Assembly: GCA_965198895.1 (NCBI GenBank)
Contig: OZ240676.1
Span: 186,001-250,000, forward strand
Source of the DNA: LMUY01 sp965198895
GTDB taxonomy: Bacteria > Pseudomonadota > Alphaproteobacteria > Acetobacterales > Acetobacteraceae
Direction of reading: 5' to 3'
Length of the DNA: 64,000 nt
The position numbers and the translations under genes are program-made. The notes under the pieces are model-generated. The model saw nothing but the letters and a program-made list of their open reading frames with translations. It searched no databases and was not told the DNA's origin. Of this stretch, positions 33,393-42,097 are shown piece after piece. How positions within the stretch are numbered: the first letter of the stretch is position 1; each line of letters begins with the position of its first letter.

Positions 33393-34400
33393 TCATAGCA
33401 AGCGGGGCGAGAGTTGGTCGCGCTCCCATCCCAGCAGAAATTTCAACTCTCGCGCGAACCAGTCCGGCCACATCGCCTCCGTGCCCCAATAGGGCAGCTG
33501 GGCGGCCCAGCTGCCGACCAGCCAGAGATGCCGGATGGCAACGAACATCGGGATCGCAGCCTCGTCGGCCGGGGCCAGTCGGCGGATCGACTCGTAGCCC
33601 TGCCGGAAGGCGTGCCACATGGCCTGGCGGGTGCGCCCGAACGACACCTGCGCCCACAGATGCACGGCGAGGTCGTAGGCGAGGTAGCCGAACCCGCCAT
33701 CGTCGAAATCGAAAAACACCGCCTGCCCGGCGTGCAGCCCCGCCGTCGCGATGCGCGAATTCGCCCCGTGGCAATCCCCGTGGCAGCGGGTGAACGTCAA
33801 ATCGAGCCGCTCCACAGCCGCGGTGAGCCGATCCCGCAGCGCTAGCAGATCATCCCGCGGCTGCGACGGCTCCGGGTTGCGCGCCAGCATCGCGGCCACC
33901 GGCCGGTGCAGCAGATGGTCGAGGTCCAGCCGGTACCGTCCCGTTTCGCGACCCGGGTAGCGGTCCGCCTGGTCGTGGATGCGCGCCAGGGTGACGCCTT
34001 GGATCCAAGCGTCGCCGGGTGCATCGAGATCGGGGCGCCGCCCATCGAGATGGTGGAACAACACGGCAGGGCGCGGCCCCTCCGGGAGCGTGGCGACGCT
34101 GAACAGCTGGCCGTCGAGCGCCGGCAAGGCAGAAGCGACCGGTAAGCCCGCGCCCTCCAGGTCGGCGAGGAACGCTGTCTCTGCCGCCACATCGGCCGGC
34201 CCGCGAGCACGCGATGTCGACAGGCGCAGCACGAACCGCTCGCCGGCCTCGGTCTGCAGCCGATAGATGTCGTTGAAACCGCGGTTCAGAAAGGTGCACT
34301 CCAACCGCCCCGACAGGCCGTATTGCGCCGCCGCGAAGCTCGCCACCGCCTCCATCGTGGCAGTCGCGTAGATGACAGGCACTGGGCTGCTGGTTGCCAT
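33393..34400 (-). CDS. Phosphotransferase enzyme family protein (APH/SrkA-like)
   Basis: 335 residues with a kinase-like fold. The catalytic loop is FTRCHGDCHGANSRI and the metal-binding segment is VFFDFDDGGFGYLAYDLAVH. The N-lobe includes FNDIYRLQTEAGERFVLRL, with the nucleotide-binding strand pattern. It resembles homoserine kinase type II and stress-response kinase A more than antibiotic kinases. The substrate is unknown. The ATG at 34400, 6 nt after GGTGGGG, is preferred over earlier in-frame starts at 34406 and 34412. Confidence 0.8.
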   Translation of the reverse strand: MATSSPVPVIYATATMEAVASFAAAQYGLSGRLECTFLNRGFNDIYRLQTEAGERFVLRLSTSRARGPADVAAETAFLADLEGAGLPVASALPALDGQLFSVATLPEGPRPAVLFHHLDGRRPDLDAPGDAWIQGVTLARIHDQADRYPGRETGRYRLDLDHLLHRPVAAMLARNPEPSQPRDDLLALRDRLTAAVERLDLTFTRCHGDCHGANSRIATAGLHAGQAVFFDFDDGGFGYLAYDLAVHLWAQVSFGRTRQAMWHAFRQGYESIRRLAPADEAAIPMFVAIRHLWLVGSWAAQLPYWGTEAMWPDWFARELKFLLGWERDQLSPRLL

Positions 34401-34488
34401 GTGCATCCCCACCGTTGTTCCGCCGCCATGCTAGCCGGGCCGCCCTCCACCGTCGATTTGGCGCGGCGCTCTCCAGTCTCCGTTGCAT

Positions 34489-34552
34489 GTAGGGTGCGCT
34501 CCTTCAGCCCACCAACCGCAGCAAGGTGGTGGGCTAAAGGAGCCCACCCTAC
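34489..34552. repeat. Long palindrome of the gtagggtg family
   Basis: Near-perfect 26-bp inverted repeat with a 12-nt loop: the left arm begins gtagggtgcgctccttcagc and the right arm ends ggagcccaccctac. Related hairpins lie at 39012-39102 and 59576-59638. Located in the divergent gap between the phosphotransferase and TSCPD genes. Confidence 0.9.
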
Positions 34553-34660
34553 GGATAAGCAGCTCCACGAAGGACTTTACCCACAGCATTTTGTGCTCCG
34601 ACCCTCCGCAGACGCAAAATGCGGCTTTCCAGCGTCCGAGTCGCGAGGTAGCGTCAAGCC

Positions 34661-36115
34661 ATGAAAACCGACCGGACTTGGCAAGGCGTGCGCCTGCGGC
34701 AGATCGAAGCCGCCCCCGACCCGGACAGCGCAACCAGGCTGGTCCGCCTGCCCGTCGCCTGGGACGATGCCGCCGCCGCGGCCCTGTGCGAGCTTGCGCC
34801 CGGCACCAGCCGCGTGTCGCTGCCGGCGTTGGCGCAATCCTGGATCCTGCCGCTCTCGGCCCGGGCGAAGGAAGCGGGCATTGCCGGGCTTGCCGACCGG
34901 CTGCATGCGCTCCTGCTGCACCGGCAGGGGGCTCCTGGCCCATGCATCTGGCGAGGCAGTCCCGGGGATGCGCCGTCCTTCGTATTGAACCTGCCGGCGT
35001 TCCACGATCCCGTGGCCGGGTTCGACGTCGCCGCTTTCGCCGGAGCCGTCACGACCGCGGCGGAGGCCCTGTCCCTGCTCGCCCCCCACGCGCCTCGCTA
35101 TGCCGTCGCGATGGCCGACCTGGCCGGGCTGCTCGCTGCCTTGGGGCTCGACTACGCCAGCAAGCCGGCCCGCGATGTCGCCTGCTGCCTGGCCGCCGTG
35201 TTGCGGGGGCGGGTCGATGCCTCCCTGGCCGGCCCGCAGCTCGATCTGCTGGCCACCATCCCGTCCTGGCCGGCGCCCCCCGCCAGCACCGTCGTCCCCG
35301 GACTGGCAGCCGAAGCGGCATCGGCCCGGTCTGCGGCCTTGCGGTCCGGCAACGCGCGAGCCGGCACCGCCATCCTGCCCCCAGGCGCGGCCGACGCCTT
35401 GTTGGGCATCGAGACCGGCGGGATCGCACCCTGCTTCGCCGCCGTCGGCGCCGCGGGCCTGTTGCGCGCCACCCGCGCCTGGCTGTCCGCGCGAGGCATT
35501 TCAACCGAGGCCGCACTCGCCGCCGCCCTGGCCGGTGAACCCATCGTGCCGCTGGCGACCACGGCCGACCACGCTGCCATGCACGACGCGGTCGCCCCCT
35601 ATCTGCAAGCCATGCCGGCCCGCCCCTCCGCGGTCCCCGTGCCCGCCAACGATACGCACCGCACCGAACTCCCGGCCCGGCGCCGCGGCTACACCCAGAA
35701 GGCAGCGATTGGCGGGCATCGCGTGTTCCTCCGCACCGGCGAATATGCCGATGGCCGGCTGGGCGAGATCGACCTGGCCCTGCCCCGGGAAAGTGCGGCA
35801 GTGCGAGGCCTGGCCGACGCGTTCGCCACCGCCGTGTCGGTGGGGCTGCAGCACGGCACGCCGCTCGACGCCTTTTTGGACGCGCTGGCCCATGCCCGCT
35901 TCGCCCCGGCCGGCGTTGTGGACGGTGACCCGGGGGTCGACCGCGCCAGCTCCATCCCCGACTATGTGGTGCGCTCGCTCGCCGCCAGCTATCTTGGCCG
36001 GGTCGTCCCTGCTGACCAGACCGAGCCGGTCAGCCAACCCCAGGAGCCTCCGATGTTGCCACTCGACCTGCCGCCCAGCCGCCGCCGGGCCAATCTGCGC
36101 GTGGTGGCGGCATGA
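34661..36115 (+). CDS. TSCPD-domain protein (class II ribonucleotide reductase C-terminal domain)
   Basis: 484 residues. The C-terminal 140 residues closely follow the end of vitamin B12-dependent NrdJ: RRRGYTQKAAIGGHRVFLRT, GEYADGRLGEIDLALPRES, VSVGLQHGTPLDAFLDALAH, RFAPAGVVDGDP and SIPDYVVRSLAASYLGR. The N-terminal 330 residues are alanine-rich and I see none of the catalytic barrel motifs of a reductase. It therefore looks like a stand-alone derivative rather than an enzyme, perhaps regulatory or a nucleic-acid/nucleotide-binding protein. Its stop overlaps the RidA gene start (ATGA), so the two are coupled. Confidence 0.8.
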   Translation: MKTDRTWQGVRLRQIEAAPDPDSATRLVRLPVAWDDAAAAALCELAPGTSRVSLPALAQSWILPLSARAKEAGIAGLADRLHALLLHRQGAPGPCIWRGSPGDAPSFVLNLPAFHDPVAGFDVAAFAGAVTTAAEALSLLAPHAPRYAVAMADLAGLLAALGLDYASKPARDVACCLAAVLRGRVDASLAGPQLDLLATIPSWPAPPASTVVPGLAAEAASARSAALRSGNARAGTAILPPGAADALLGIETGGIAPCFAAVGAAGLLRATRAWLSARGISTEAALAAALAGEPIVPLATTADHAAMHDAVAPYLQAMPARPSAVPVPANDTHRTELPARRRGYTQKAAIGGHRVFLRTGEYADGRLGEIDLALPRESAAVRGLADAFATAVSVGLQHGTPLDAFLDALAHARFAPAGVVDGDPGVDRASSIPDYVVRSLAASYLGRVVPADQTEPVSQPQEPPMLPLDLPPSRRRANLRVVAA

Positions 36116-36579
36116 CCGGCCGCGTCGACGCCAAGCTCGCCGAGTTGGGCATCACCCTACCCGCGCCGATGGCGCCGCTGGCCAATTACGTGCCGTTCGT
36201 GCGCACCGGGGACCTGGTGGTGGTGTCCGGCCAGGTTCCGGCGCGGGACGGCAAGATCGCCTTCACCGGCAAGCTCAGCGAGGGCGTGTCGGTCGAAACC
36301 GGTCAGGAGGCAGCCCGGCTCAGCTTCATCAACGTGCTGGTACATCTGCGCGCCGCCTGCGAGGGCGACCTGGACCGCGTCACCCAAGTGGTGCGCCTGG
36401 GCGGCTTCATCGCCTCGCCGGCAAGCTTCACCCAGCACGCGCTGGTAATGAACGGCGCCTCCGACCTCGCCGTCGCCGTCTTCGGCGACGCCGGCCGCCA
36501 TGCGCGCTCAACCATCGGCGTCCCCGCCCTGCCCGGCGACGCCGCGGTCGAAGTCGAAGGCATGTTCACCATCCGCTGA
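36112..36579 (+). CDS. RidA-family protein
   Basis: 155 residues of the YjgF/YER057c/UK114 fold, in the YjgH-like longer subgroup (ITLPAPMAPLANYVPFVRTG; VVVSGQVPARDGKIAFTG; DAGRHARSTIGVPALPGDAA). The arginine in GRHARSTIGV matches the position needed for imine/enamine hydrolysis in RidA. It is translationally coupled to the TSCPD gene, so the two proteins probably function together, though the link is not known to me. Cytoplasmic. Confidence 0.88.
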   Translation: MTGRVDAKLAELGITLPAPMAPLANYVPFVRTGDLVVVSGQVPARDGKIAFTGKLSEGVSVETGQEAARLSFINVLVHLRAACEGDLDRVTQVVRLGGFIASPASFTQHALVMNGASDLAVAVFGDAGRHARSTIGVPALPGDAAVEVEGMFTIR

Positions 36580-36589
36580 TCACCACCCG

Positions 36590-36632
36590 CTTCTCCCTCT
36601 CCCGTCTTGCGGGAGAGGGCCGGGGTGAGGGC
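36590..36632. repeat. REP element downstream of the RidA gene
   Basis: Single REP unit: cttctccctctcccgtcttg then the complementary arm and the gccggggtgagggccgc tail. It begins 11 bp after the RidA stop and can form a 3' hairpin. Confidence 0.85.
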
Positions 36633-36700
36633 CGCTTGGTTGCCTACCCACAGTCCGTTACTTCCCCATATCCGGGAAAACGACAGGACCATCAGCCAAC

Positions 36701-38992
36701 ATGGAACTCAGCTATAAGGGCCGCCGGGAAGACCAGCGGCTGACCACCGGTAACGGCCGCTACACCGCGGATTGGAACCGTCCCGGGCAACTGCACGCCG
36801 TGTTCCTCCGCTCGGACCGCGCCCACGCCACCATCACGGCAACCGACATCACCGCCGCCCTGGCCTCACCCGGGATCGTCGCCATTCTGACCGCGGCCGA
36901 CATGGTCGCGGCCGGATACACTCGCGGCAAGGCGATGGTGCCCTACAAAGGGCGGGGTGAGCCGCTGCTCTCCCCGGTGTCGCCCGCTTTGGCCCACGGC
37001 CGCGTGCGCTACGTCGGCGAACCGGTGGCGTTGATCGTGGCGGAAACCGCCCACCAGGCGCAGGACGCGGCGGAACTGATCACGGTCGACTACAACCAGT
37101 TGGAATCCGTGGCGGAGGGCCGCGCCGCCCTGGCCCCCGGGGCGCCGCAATTGCACGACAACATCCCCGGCAACCTCTGTTTCGACTTCGATTTCGGTGA
37201 CCGGGCGGCCGTCGAAGCCGCCTTCGCCCAGGCCGCCCATGTCGTCCAGCTGGACATGGAAAGCCCCCGCGTCGTCGGCAACCCGATGGAGCCCAAAGCA
37301 ACCCTCGCCGCGTGGGACGGCGACGTGCTGGAGATGTGGAGCGCCAGCCAGGGCATGACATCCCTGCGCGACGCACTGGCCGGGCTGACGGGATTACCGC
37401 CGGACAAGATCCGCCTGTATGCGCAGGACGTTGGCGGCGCGTTCGGCATCCGCGGCGGCGCGTATCCCGAACACGCAGCCCTCGCACTGGCGGCGAAGAA
37501 GGTGGGCCGCCCCGTCAAATGGGTCGCGAGCCGGTCGGAGACCTTTCTCAGCGACTATCACGGCCGCGCCGTGCAGATGACGGCGCAGTTGGCGCTGGAC
37601 GCCGCCGGCAAGTTCCTCGCGATCCGCCACGACTGGGTCTGCGACATTGGCGCCCACCCCTCCGCCGCCGGGCCAGGCACCAACACGCTGAACGCGTCGC
37701 TGATGGCCGCCGGCGCCTACCGGATCCCTGCCGTGTATGGCCGCATCCGGCTGGCGGTGACCAACACGGTGCCGATCACCGCCTATCGCGGCGCTGGCCG
37801 GCCGGACATGGCCTATGCCGTGGAGCGGATCGTGGAGGAGGCGGCACGGCAGAGCGGCATCGACCGCATCGCTCTGCGGCGGCAGAACTTTATTGCGTCG
37901 TCGGACTTCCCCTACAAGATTGTCACCGCACCGATGCCGAGCGCCTACGATAGTGCCGACTTCGCCGCCCTGCTGGACAAGGCGCTAGACCTCGCGGATT
38001 GGACCGGCTTCGACGCGCGGCGCGAGGAGACGGCACGCCGCGGCAAGCTGCGCGGCATCGGTTGCGCCGTGTTCATCGAACCCGCCGGCGGCGTGTCGCC
38101 AAGCGACGAGGCGGCGATCACGTTCGAGCCCGACGGCACGCTGCTGCTGCACGAAGTCGCCATCTCCTCCGGCCAGGGCCACGAGACGATCTTGCCGGAA
38201 CTCGCCGCCCGCGCGCTGCAGATCGACCCGGCCCTGATCACACTGCGCGCCGGGCGTGCCGATAGCCCGGCGTTGAAGGGCGGCGGCGCGTTCGGCTCCC
38301 GCAGCATGATGTCGCAGGGCTCCGTCTCGGTCGAGTGCGCCGGCGTCGTGATTAGGAAGGGCCTCAGCCTGGCGAGCGAGACATTGGAGGCGTCCGAGGC
38401 CGACATCACCTACACCGACGGTGCCTATCGCATCGCAGGCACGGACCGTTCGATCGAGCTGACCGCCCTCGCCCGCCTGCATCCGGGCGCGCTCGACAGT
38501 CGCGCAGAACTGCCCTCCCCCCGCGCCTTTCCCTCCGGCGCACACGTGGCCGAGGTGGAGGTGGACCCCGACACCGGCATGACGGAACTGGTGCGCTACA
38601 CCTCGATCGACGACTGCGGCGCCGTGATCAACCGCACCATGCTGGAGGGGCAGATCTGGGGCGGGTTGCTACAAGGATTGGGGCAGGTGTTCGGCGAGAT
38701 ATGCGTCTACGGCGAAGACGGCCAGATGCTGAGCGGCAGCTTCATGGACTACCCGATGCCGCACGCCGATCTGGCGCGTAAGGTCACGATCGACCTGATG
38801 CTGATGCCCTCGCCCAACAACCAGCTCGGCGTGAAGGGCGTGGGCGAGGCCGGCACCGTCGGCTCCCTACCCACGACGATGAACGCCATCCTGGACGCGC
38901 TCAACCCCGCCGGCGTAACGCGCCTGGACATGCCCGCGTCAGCACAGCGGGTGTGGCAGGCTCTGCAAGGGTCCGCGCTAAGCCCGGCGTAA
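36701..38992 (+). CDS. Xanthine dehydrogenase-family molybdopterin-binding subunit
   Basis: 763 residues, the full large subunit of a molybdenum hydroxylase (aldehyde oxidase, CO dehydrogenase type II group). It has the a/b hammerhead domain (RREDQRLTTGNGRYTADW) and cofactor-binding segments YAQDVGGAFGIRGGAYPE, AYRGAGRPDMAYAVER and the active-site glutamate in GVKGVGEAGTVGSLPT. The AYRGAGRP loop argues against true aerobic CO dehydrogenase. The FAD and 2Fe-2S subunits that usually lie beside it are absent, so the electron path is unclear. Neighbouring genes do not reveal a substrate. Confidence 0.88.
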   Translation: MELSYKGRREDQRLTTGNGRYTADWNRPGQLHAVFLRSDRAHATITATDITAALASPGIVAILTAADMVAAGYTRGKAMVPYKGRGEPLLSPVSPALAHGRVRYVGEPVALIVAETAHQAQDAAELITVDYNQLESVAEGRAALAPGAPQLHDNIPGNLCFDFDFGDRAAVEAAFAQAAHVVQLDMESPRVVGNPMEPKATLAAWDGDVLEMWSASQGMTSLRDALAGLTGLPPDKIRLYAQDVGGAFGIRGGAYPEHAALALAAKKVGRPVKWVASRSETFLSDYHGRAVQMTAQLALDAAGKFLAIRHDWVCDIGAHPSAAGPGTNTLNASLMAAGAYRIPAVYGRIRLAVTNTVPITAYRGAGRPDMAYAVERIVEEAARQSGIDRIALRRQNFIASSDFPYKIVTAPMPSAYDSADFAALLDKALDLADWTGFDARREETARRGKLRGIGCAVFIEPAGGVSPSDEAAITFEPDGTLLLHEVAISSGQGHETILPELAARALQIDPALITLRAGRADSPALKGGGAFGSRSMMSQGSVSVECAGVVIRKGLSLASETLEASEADITYTDGAYRIAGTDRSIELTALARLHPGALDSRAELPSPRAFPSGAHVAEVEVDPDTGMTELVRYTSIDDCGAVINRTMLEGQIWGGLLQGLGQVFGEICVYGEDGQMLSGSFMDYPMPHADLARKVTIDLMLMPSPNNQLGVKGVGEAGTVGSLPTTMNAILDALNPAGVTRLDMPASAQRVWQALQGSALSPA

Positions 38993-39011
38993 CGTCAGCC
39001 GCGGCAGGGGC

Positions 39012-39102
39012 GTAGGGTGCAATCCGCTCGGAGGATTGCACCTTCGTGTCGAGATGATCGGAGTGTTTGTCTGGTGCAATGCCAAATCGCATTGCACCCT
39101 AC
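39012..39102. repeat. Paired palindromes of the gtagggtg family
   Basis: Two hairpins, gtagggtgcaatccgctcgg... and ...gcattgcaccctac, face one another across about 30 bp, so they can also pair with each other. They occupy the gap between the convergent molybdenum hydroxylase and asparaginase genes and may end transcription from both sides. Confidence 0.85.
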
Positions 39103-39109
39103 ACGATCC

Positions 39110-40108
39110 CTAATAGGTCTCGAACATGCGCGTGATCTCCGCCGGGTCGCTGCTGCGGGTTAGCGCTAGCGCCAACAGCAAGCGTGCCTTCTGCGGATTG
39201 AGGTTGTCGGCGACGAGGAAGCCGCTCTCGCGCGCCCGCTTGCCGCGGAAGGTCCGGCCGCTACCGGCGCGGCTGGATTGCACGACCACCACTCCCTGCT
39301 TCACGGCCTCGATCAGCGCGTCGGCGTCGGCCGATCCCGGAAAGCCCGGTGCAAAGCCGGCGGAGACGATGCCCTTCGCGCCGGCCGCCAAAAAGGCACG
39401 CACCGCCGTCCCGTCGGAGCCGACGTAGGCATACTGGATGTCGACGCGGGGCAGCGAGTCCAAGACCGCGATGTCGAACTCGGTGTCCGGCATGTGGCGG
39501 CGCAGCGGGGCGCGGTAGAACACCACCTTGTCGCCATCGGCATGGCCGAGCACGCCGAAATCCGGGGTGCGAAACGTCTGCAACCGGAACGTGGAGGTTT
39601 TGGTCACTTCGCGCGCCGCGTGGATCTCGTCGTTCAGCAGCAGCAGCACTCCCATGCCCCGGGCTTGCGGACAGGCGGCGGTGCGGACCGCGTTCACCAG
39701 GTTCATGCCCGCGTCGGTGGACAGCGAGCTGGCCGGACGCTGGCTGCCGACGATGACGACGGGCACCTCCACCTTCAGCACCAGGTTGAGAAAGTAAGCG
39801 GTCTCCTCCATCGAGGCGGTGCCGTGCCCGATGACGATGCCGGCGAGATCCGGCGTCTCGGCCGCGACTTTGCTGCAGAGCGCAGACAGGCGCCTCCAGG
39901 CGTCGAAATAGATGTTGTGGCTTGGAATGTTGTCGAACGGCACGGCGAAGACGTCGGCCACCTCGGCCCATTGCGGAAACATCGCGATGATCGCGTCGGC
40001 CTGCATACGGTTCTCGGAGGCGCCATAATCCAGGATGTCGAGCGGCCCACTGCCGAGCGAGGCGATCGTGCCACCGGTTCCGATGAAGGCGACTTTTGGC
40101 TTGGTCAC
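39110..40108 (-). CDS. Asparaginase-family protein with altered active site
   Basis: 332 residues with asparaginase I/II architecture. The first motif is GTGGTIASLGSG with the nucleophile threonine; the second reads VIGHGTASMEETAYFLNL; the lysine of the second triad is in AAREVTKTSTFRLQTF. In typical enzymes the second motif is HGTDTMEET; here the substrate-carboxylate/amine-binding aspartate is alanine. No signal peptide, so a cytoplasmic protein. It may hydrolyse a different amide. It is not in an operon with its neighbours; a REPIN separates it from the ABC operon. Confidence 0.85.
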   Translation of the reverse strand: MTKPKVAFIGTGGTIASLGSGPLDILDYGASENRMQADAIIAMFPQWAEVADVFAVPFDNIPSHNIYFDAWRRLSALCSKVAAETPDLAGIVIGHGTASMEETAYFLNLVLKVEVPVVIVGSQRPASSLSTDAGMNLVNAVRTAACPQARGMGVLLLLNDEIHAAREVTKTSTFRLQTFRTPDFGVLGHADGDKVVFYRAPLRRHMPDTEFDIAVLDSLPRVDIQYAYVGSDGTAVRAFLAAGAKGIVSAGFAPGFPGSADADALIEAVKQGVVVVQSSRAGSGRTFRGKRARESGFLVADNLNPQKARLLLALALTRSSDPAEITRMFETY

Positions 40109-40148
40109 TTAGGTACTCCTACGCAATGCGCGGTAATGGGCCGCCCCC

Positions 40149-40270
40149 TCTTCTCCCTCTCCCGCGGGCGGGAGAGGGCCGGGGTGAGAGTGCGACTGCC
40201 GCCCCACACTCGGGTTTCGTGCCCAAGCACCCCTCACCCCGGCCCTCTCACTCAAGGGGAGAGGGAGAAG
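40149..40270. repeat. REPIN-like inverted pair of REP elements
   Basis: Opposed REP arms (ccctctcccgcgggcgggag... and ...ccctctcactcaaggggaga) flank a spacer with gtgcgactgccgccccacac, nearly the same as at 6428-6554 and 49209-49328. It lies just downstream of the ABC operon and upstream of the asparaginase gene. Confidence 0.88.
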
Positions 40271-40275
40271 ACAGC

Positions 40276-41259
40276 TTACGCGGCTAGGCGGCGTTCGTCT
40301 TCAGGGGACCAGACCAGGCGGGTCGGCGTGCCGGCTTGCACCGGGTCGGCGTCGTAGGCGGCGTCCGGCAGCAGCACGGAGGCGCCCTCGCCCGTGTCGG
40401 TGACGATGACGGCAATGCGCACGGTGCCGCCCTGGTATTCGACGGCTTCGACCTTTGCGGCCAGGCCCTCGCCGGAGGGCACCAGGCGGCATCGGTCGGC
40501 GCGTACCGCGATCGGGCCGGACGGGCCCGGCAGCACGTTGTGGCCGCCGATGAACCGCGCGACGAAGCTGCTGGCGGGAAAGCTGAACACCTCCCGCGGC
40601 GTGCCGGATTGGCGGATATGGCCGTCCTGCATCACCACCATCATGTCGGCCAGGGCCATCGCTTCGTCTTGGCTATGGGTGACGTGAATGAAGGTGATGC
40701 CTAATTCACGCTGCAGCCGCTTCAGCTCCTCGCGCACCCGGATGCGCAGGAACGGGTCGAGCGCGGACAGCGGCTCGTCTAGCAGCAGCACGCGGGGCTG
40801 GCTGACCAGGGCGCGGGCGAGCGCGATGCGCTGCTGCTGGCCGCCCGACAACTGGGCCGGCAGGCGCTCGGCGAATGCCTCCATGTGCACCAAGGCCAGG
40901 AAGTCCTTGGCACGCCGGATGCGCTCCGCCTTGGCGACGCCGCGCATCTTGAGGCTGAAGGCGACGTTGTCGGCACAGCTGAGATGGGGGAACAGGGCGT
41001 AGTTCTGGAACATCATCGCCGTGCCCCGCTTGATCGGCGGCAGCCCGGTGACGTTGGCGCCCTGGATCAGTACGTCGCCGTCGCTGATGCTCTCGTGCCC
41101 GGCGATCATCCGCAGCGTGCTGGTCTTACCGCAACCACTCGGGCCAAGCAGGCAGCAATAGCTGGCCTTAGGGATCCGCAGCGACACGGTGTCCACGGCA
41201 ACGGCGTCGCCGTAGCGCTTGGTGACGGAGACGAGTTCAACGTCGAAGCGCGGGTCCAT
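40276..41259 (-). CDS. PotA-like ABC transporter ATP-binding protein
   Basis: 327 residues. Walker A is LLGPSGCGKTSTLRM, the Q-loop MFQNYALFPHL, signature LSGGQQQRIALARAL, Walker B VLLLDEPLSALDP, switch FIHVTHSQDEAM, and a C-terminal TOBE-like regulatory domain. This is the motor of a spermidine/putrescine-type importer. It is the last of seven genes in one operon (48161 to 40276) with two permeases, a Tat-exported receptor, two RutA-like oxygenases and an amidase. The cargo is more likely the oxygenase substrate than a polyamine. Confidence 0.9.
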   Translation of the reverse strand: MDPRFDVELVSVTKRYGDAVAVDTVSLRIPKASYCCLLGPSGCGKTSTLRMIAGHESISDGDVLIQGANVTGLPPIKRGTAMMFQNYALFPHLSCADNVAFSLKMRGVAKAERIRRAKDFLALVHMEAFAERLPAQLSGGQQQRIALARALVSQPRVLLLDEPLSALDPFLRIRVREELKRLQRELGITFIHVTHSQDEAMALADMMVVMQDGHIRQSGTPREVFSFPASSFVARFIGGHNVLPGPSGPIAVRADRCRLVPSGEGLAAKVEAVEYQGGTVRIAVIVTDTGEGASVLLPDAAYDADPVQAGTPTRLVWSPEDERRLAA

Positions 41260-41269
41260 GGTGGCCTCC

Positions 41270-42097
41270 TTATGCGATCGCGCGGCGGCGACGTTGCAGG
41301 CGCAGGATGAACGTCAGGGTGATGCCGATCAGCACGAACGACACGGCCGTGGTGACGGTGCCGATCGCGAACAGCGTGGGGGTGCTGTCGCTTGAGATGA
41401 GCGCATAGATTTCGAGCGGCAACGTGTTGTAGCTGCCGATGGTGAGCGTCGTGCGGGCGTATTCGTCGTAGGACAGAGTGAAGGCGCCAACCGCGACGCC
41501 AATGATGCCGGGCAGCAGGATCGGCAGCGTGACGTAGCGCAACCGCTGCCAAGGCGAGGCGCCAAGATCGGTCGCGGCTTCCTCGTAGGATCGGTTGAAG
41601 CGCGCCACCACCGCGAACATGGTGAGCAGGCCGAACGGCAGCGTCCAGGTCAGCTGCGCGCCGAGGGCGGAGGTAAACAGTCCCTGCGGCAGATCGAGTA
41701 GTTGGAAGCCGAGGCCAATGCCGAAACCGACCAGCAGGCTCGGCATCACCAGGCTGGCGATCGCGATGTAGAACAGCAGCCCGGCGCCCGGGAAACGGCG
41801 GCGGAACCCGAGGCCGGCCGCCACCGAGATCACCACCGTGAGGAAGCTGACCAATGCCGCCAACACGATAGAGCGGGTGAACGAGGCGGGGATGTTCGCC
41901 ATCTGCCCGGGTTTGATGATGTCAGCGAACCACTTGGTCGACACGCCAACCATCGGGAACGTCACGCCGCCATTCGGGCCTTGGAACGACAGGACGTAGA
42001 TCACTACCATCGGGCCGTACAGGAATAACAGGAACAACGCCATGAGCCCGGCGAGCAGGTAGAACGTATACGGCCGCGGTTCGCGGGTCCGGGCCAT
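41270..42097 (-). CDS. PotC-like ABC transporter permease
   Basis: 275 residues, six helices. It begins MARTREPRPYTFYLLAGLMA and contains the EAA loop EEAATDLGASPWQRLRYVTL, which contacts the ATPase. Its ATG overlaps the stop of the first permease gene (TGATG), and the ATPase gene follows after 10 nt. It is one half of the channel of the importer in the RutA-like operon. The start at 42097 is fixed by this overlap; longer frames upstream read through the other permease gene. Confidence 0.9.
   Translation of the reverse strand: MARTREPRPYTFYLLAGLMALFLLFLYGPMVVIYVLSFQGPNGGVTFPMVGVSTKWFADIIKPGQMANIPASFTRSIVLAALVSFLTVVISVAAGLGFRRRFPGAGLLFYIAIASLVMPSLLVGFGIGLGFQLLDLPQGLFTSALGAQLTWTLPFGLLTMFAVVARFNRSYEEAATDLGASPWQRLRYVTLPILLPGIIGVAVGAFTLSYDEYARTTLTIGSYNTLPLEIYALISSDSTPTLFAIGTVTTAVSFVLIGITLTFILRLQRRRRAIA

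Noticed and set aside
33393..34400. Aminoglycoside resistance gene
   Set aside because: The kinase-like motifs fit the broad phosphotransferase family and SrkA/homoserine kinase types better; no resistance or mobile context is visible.
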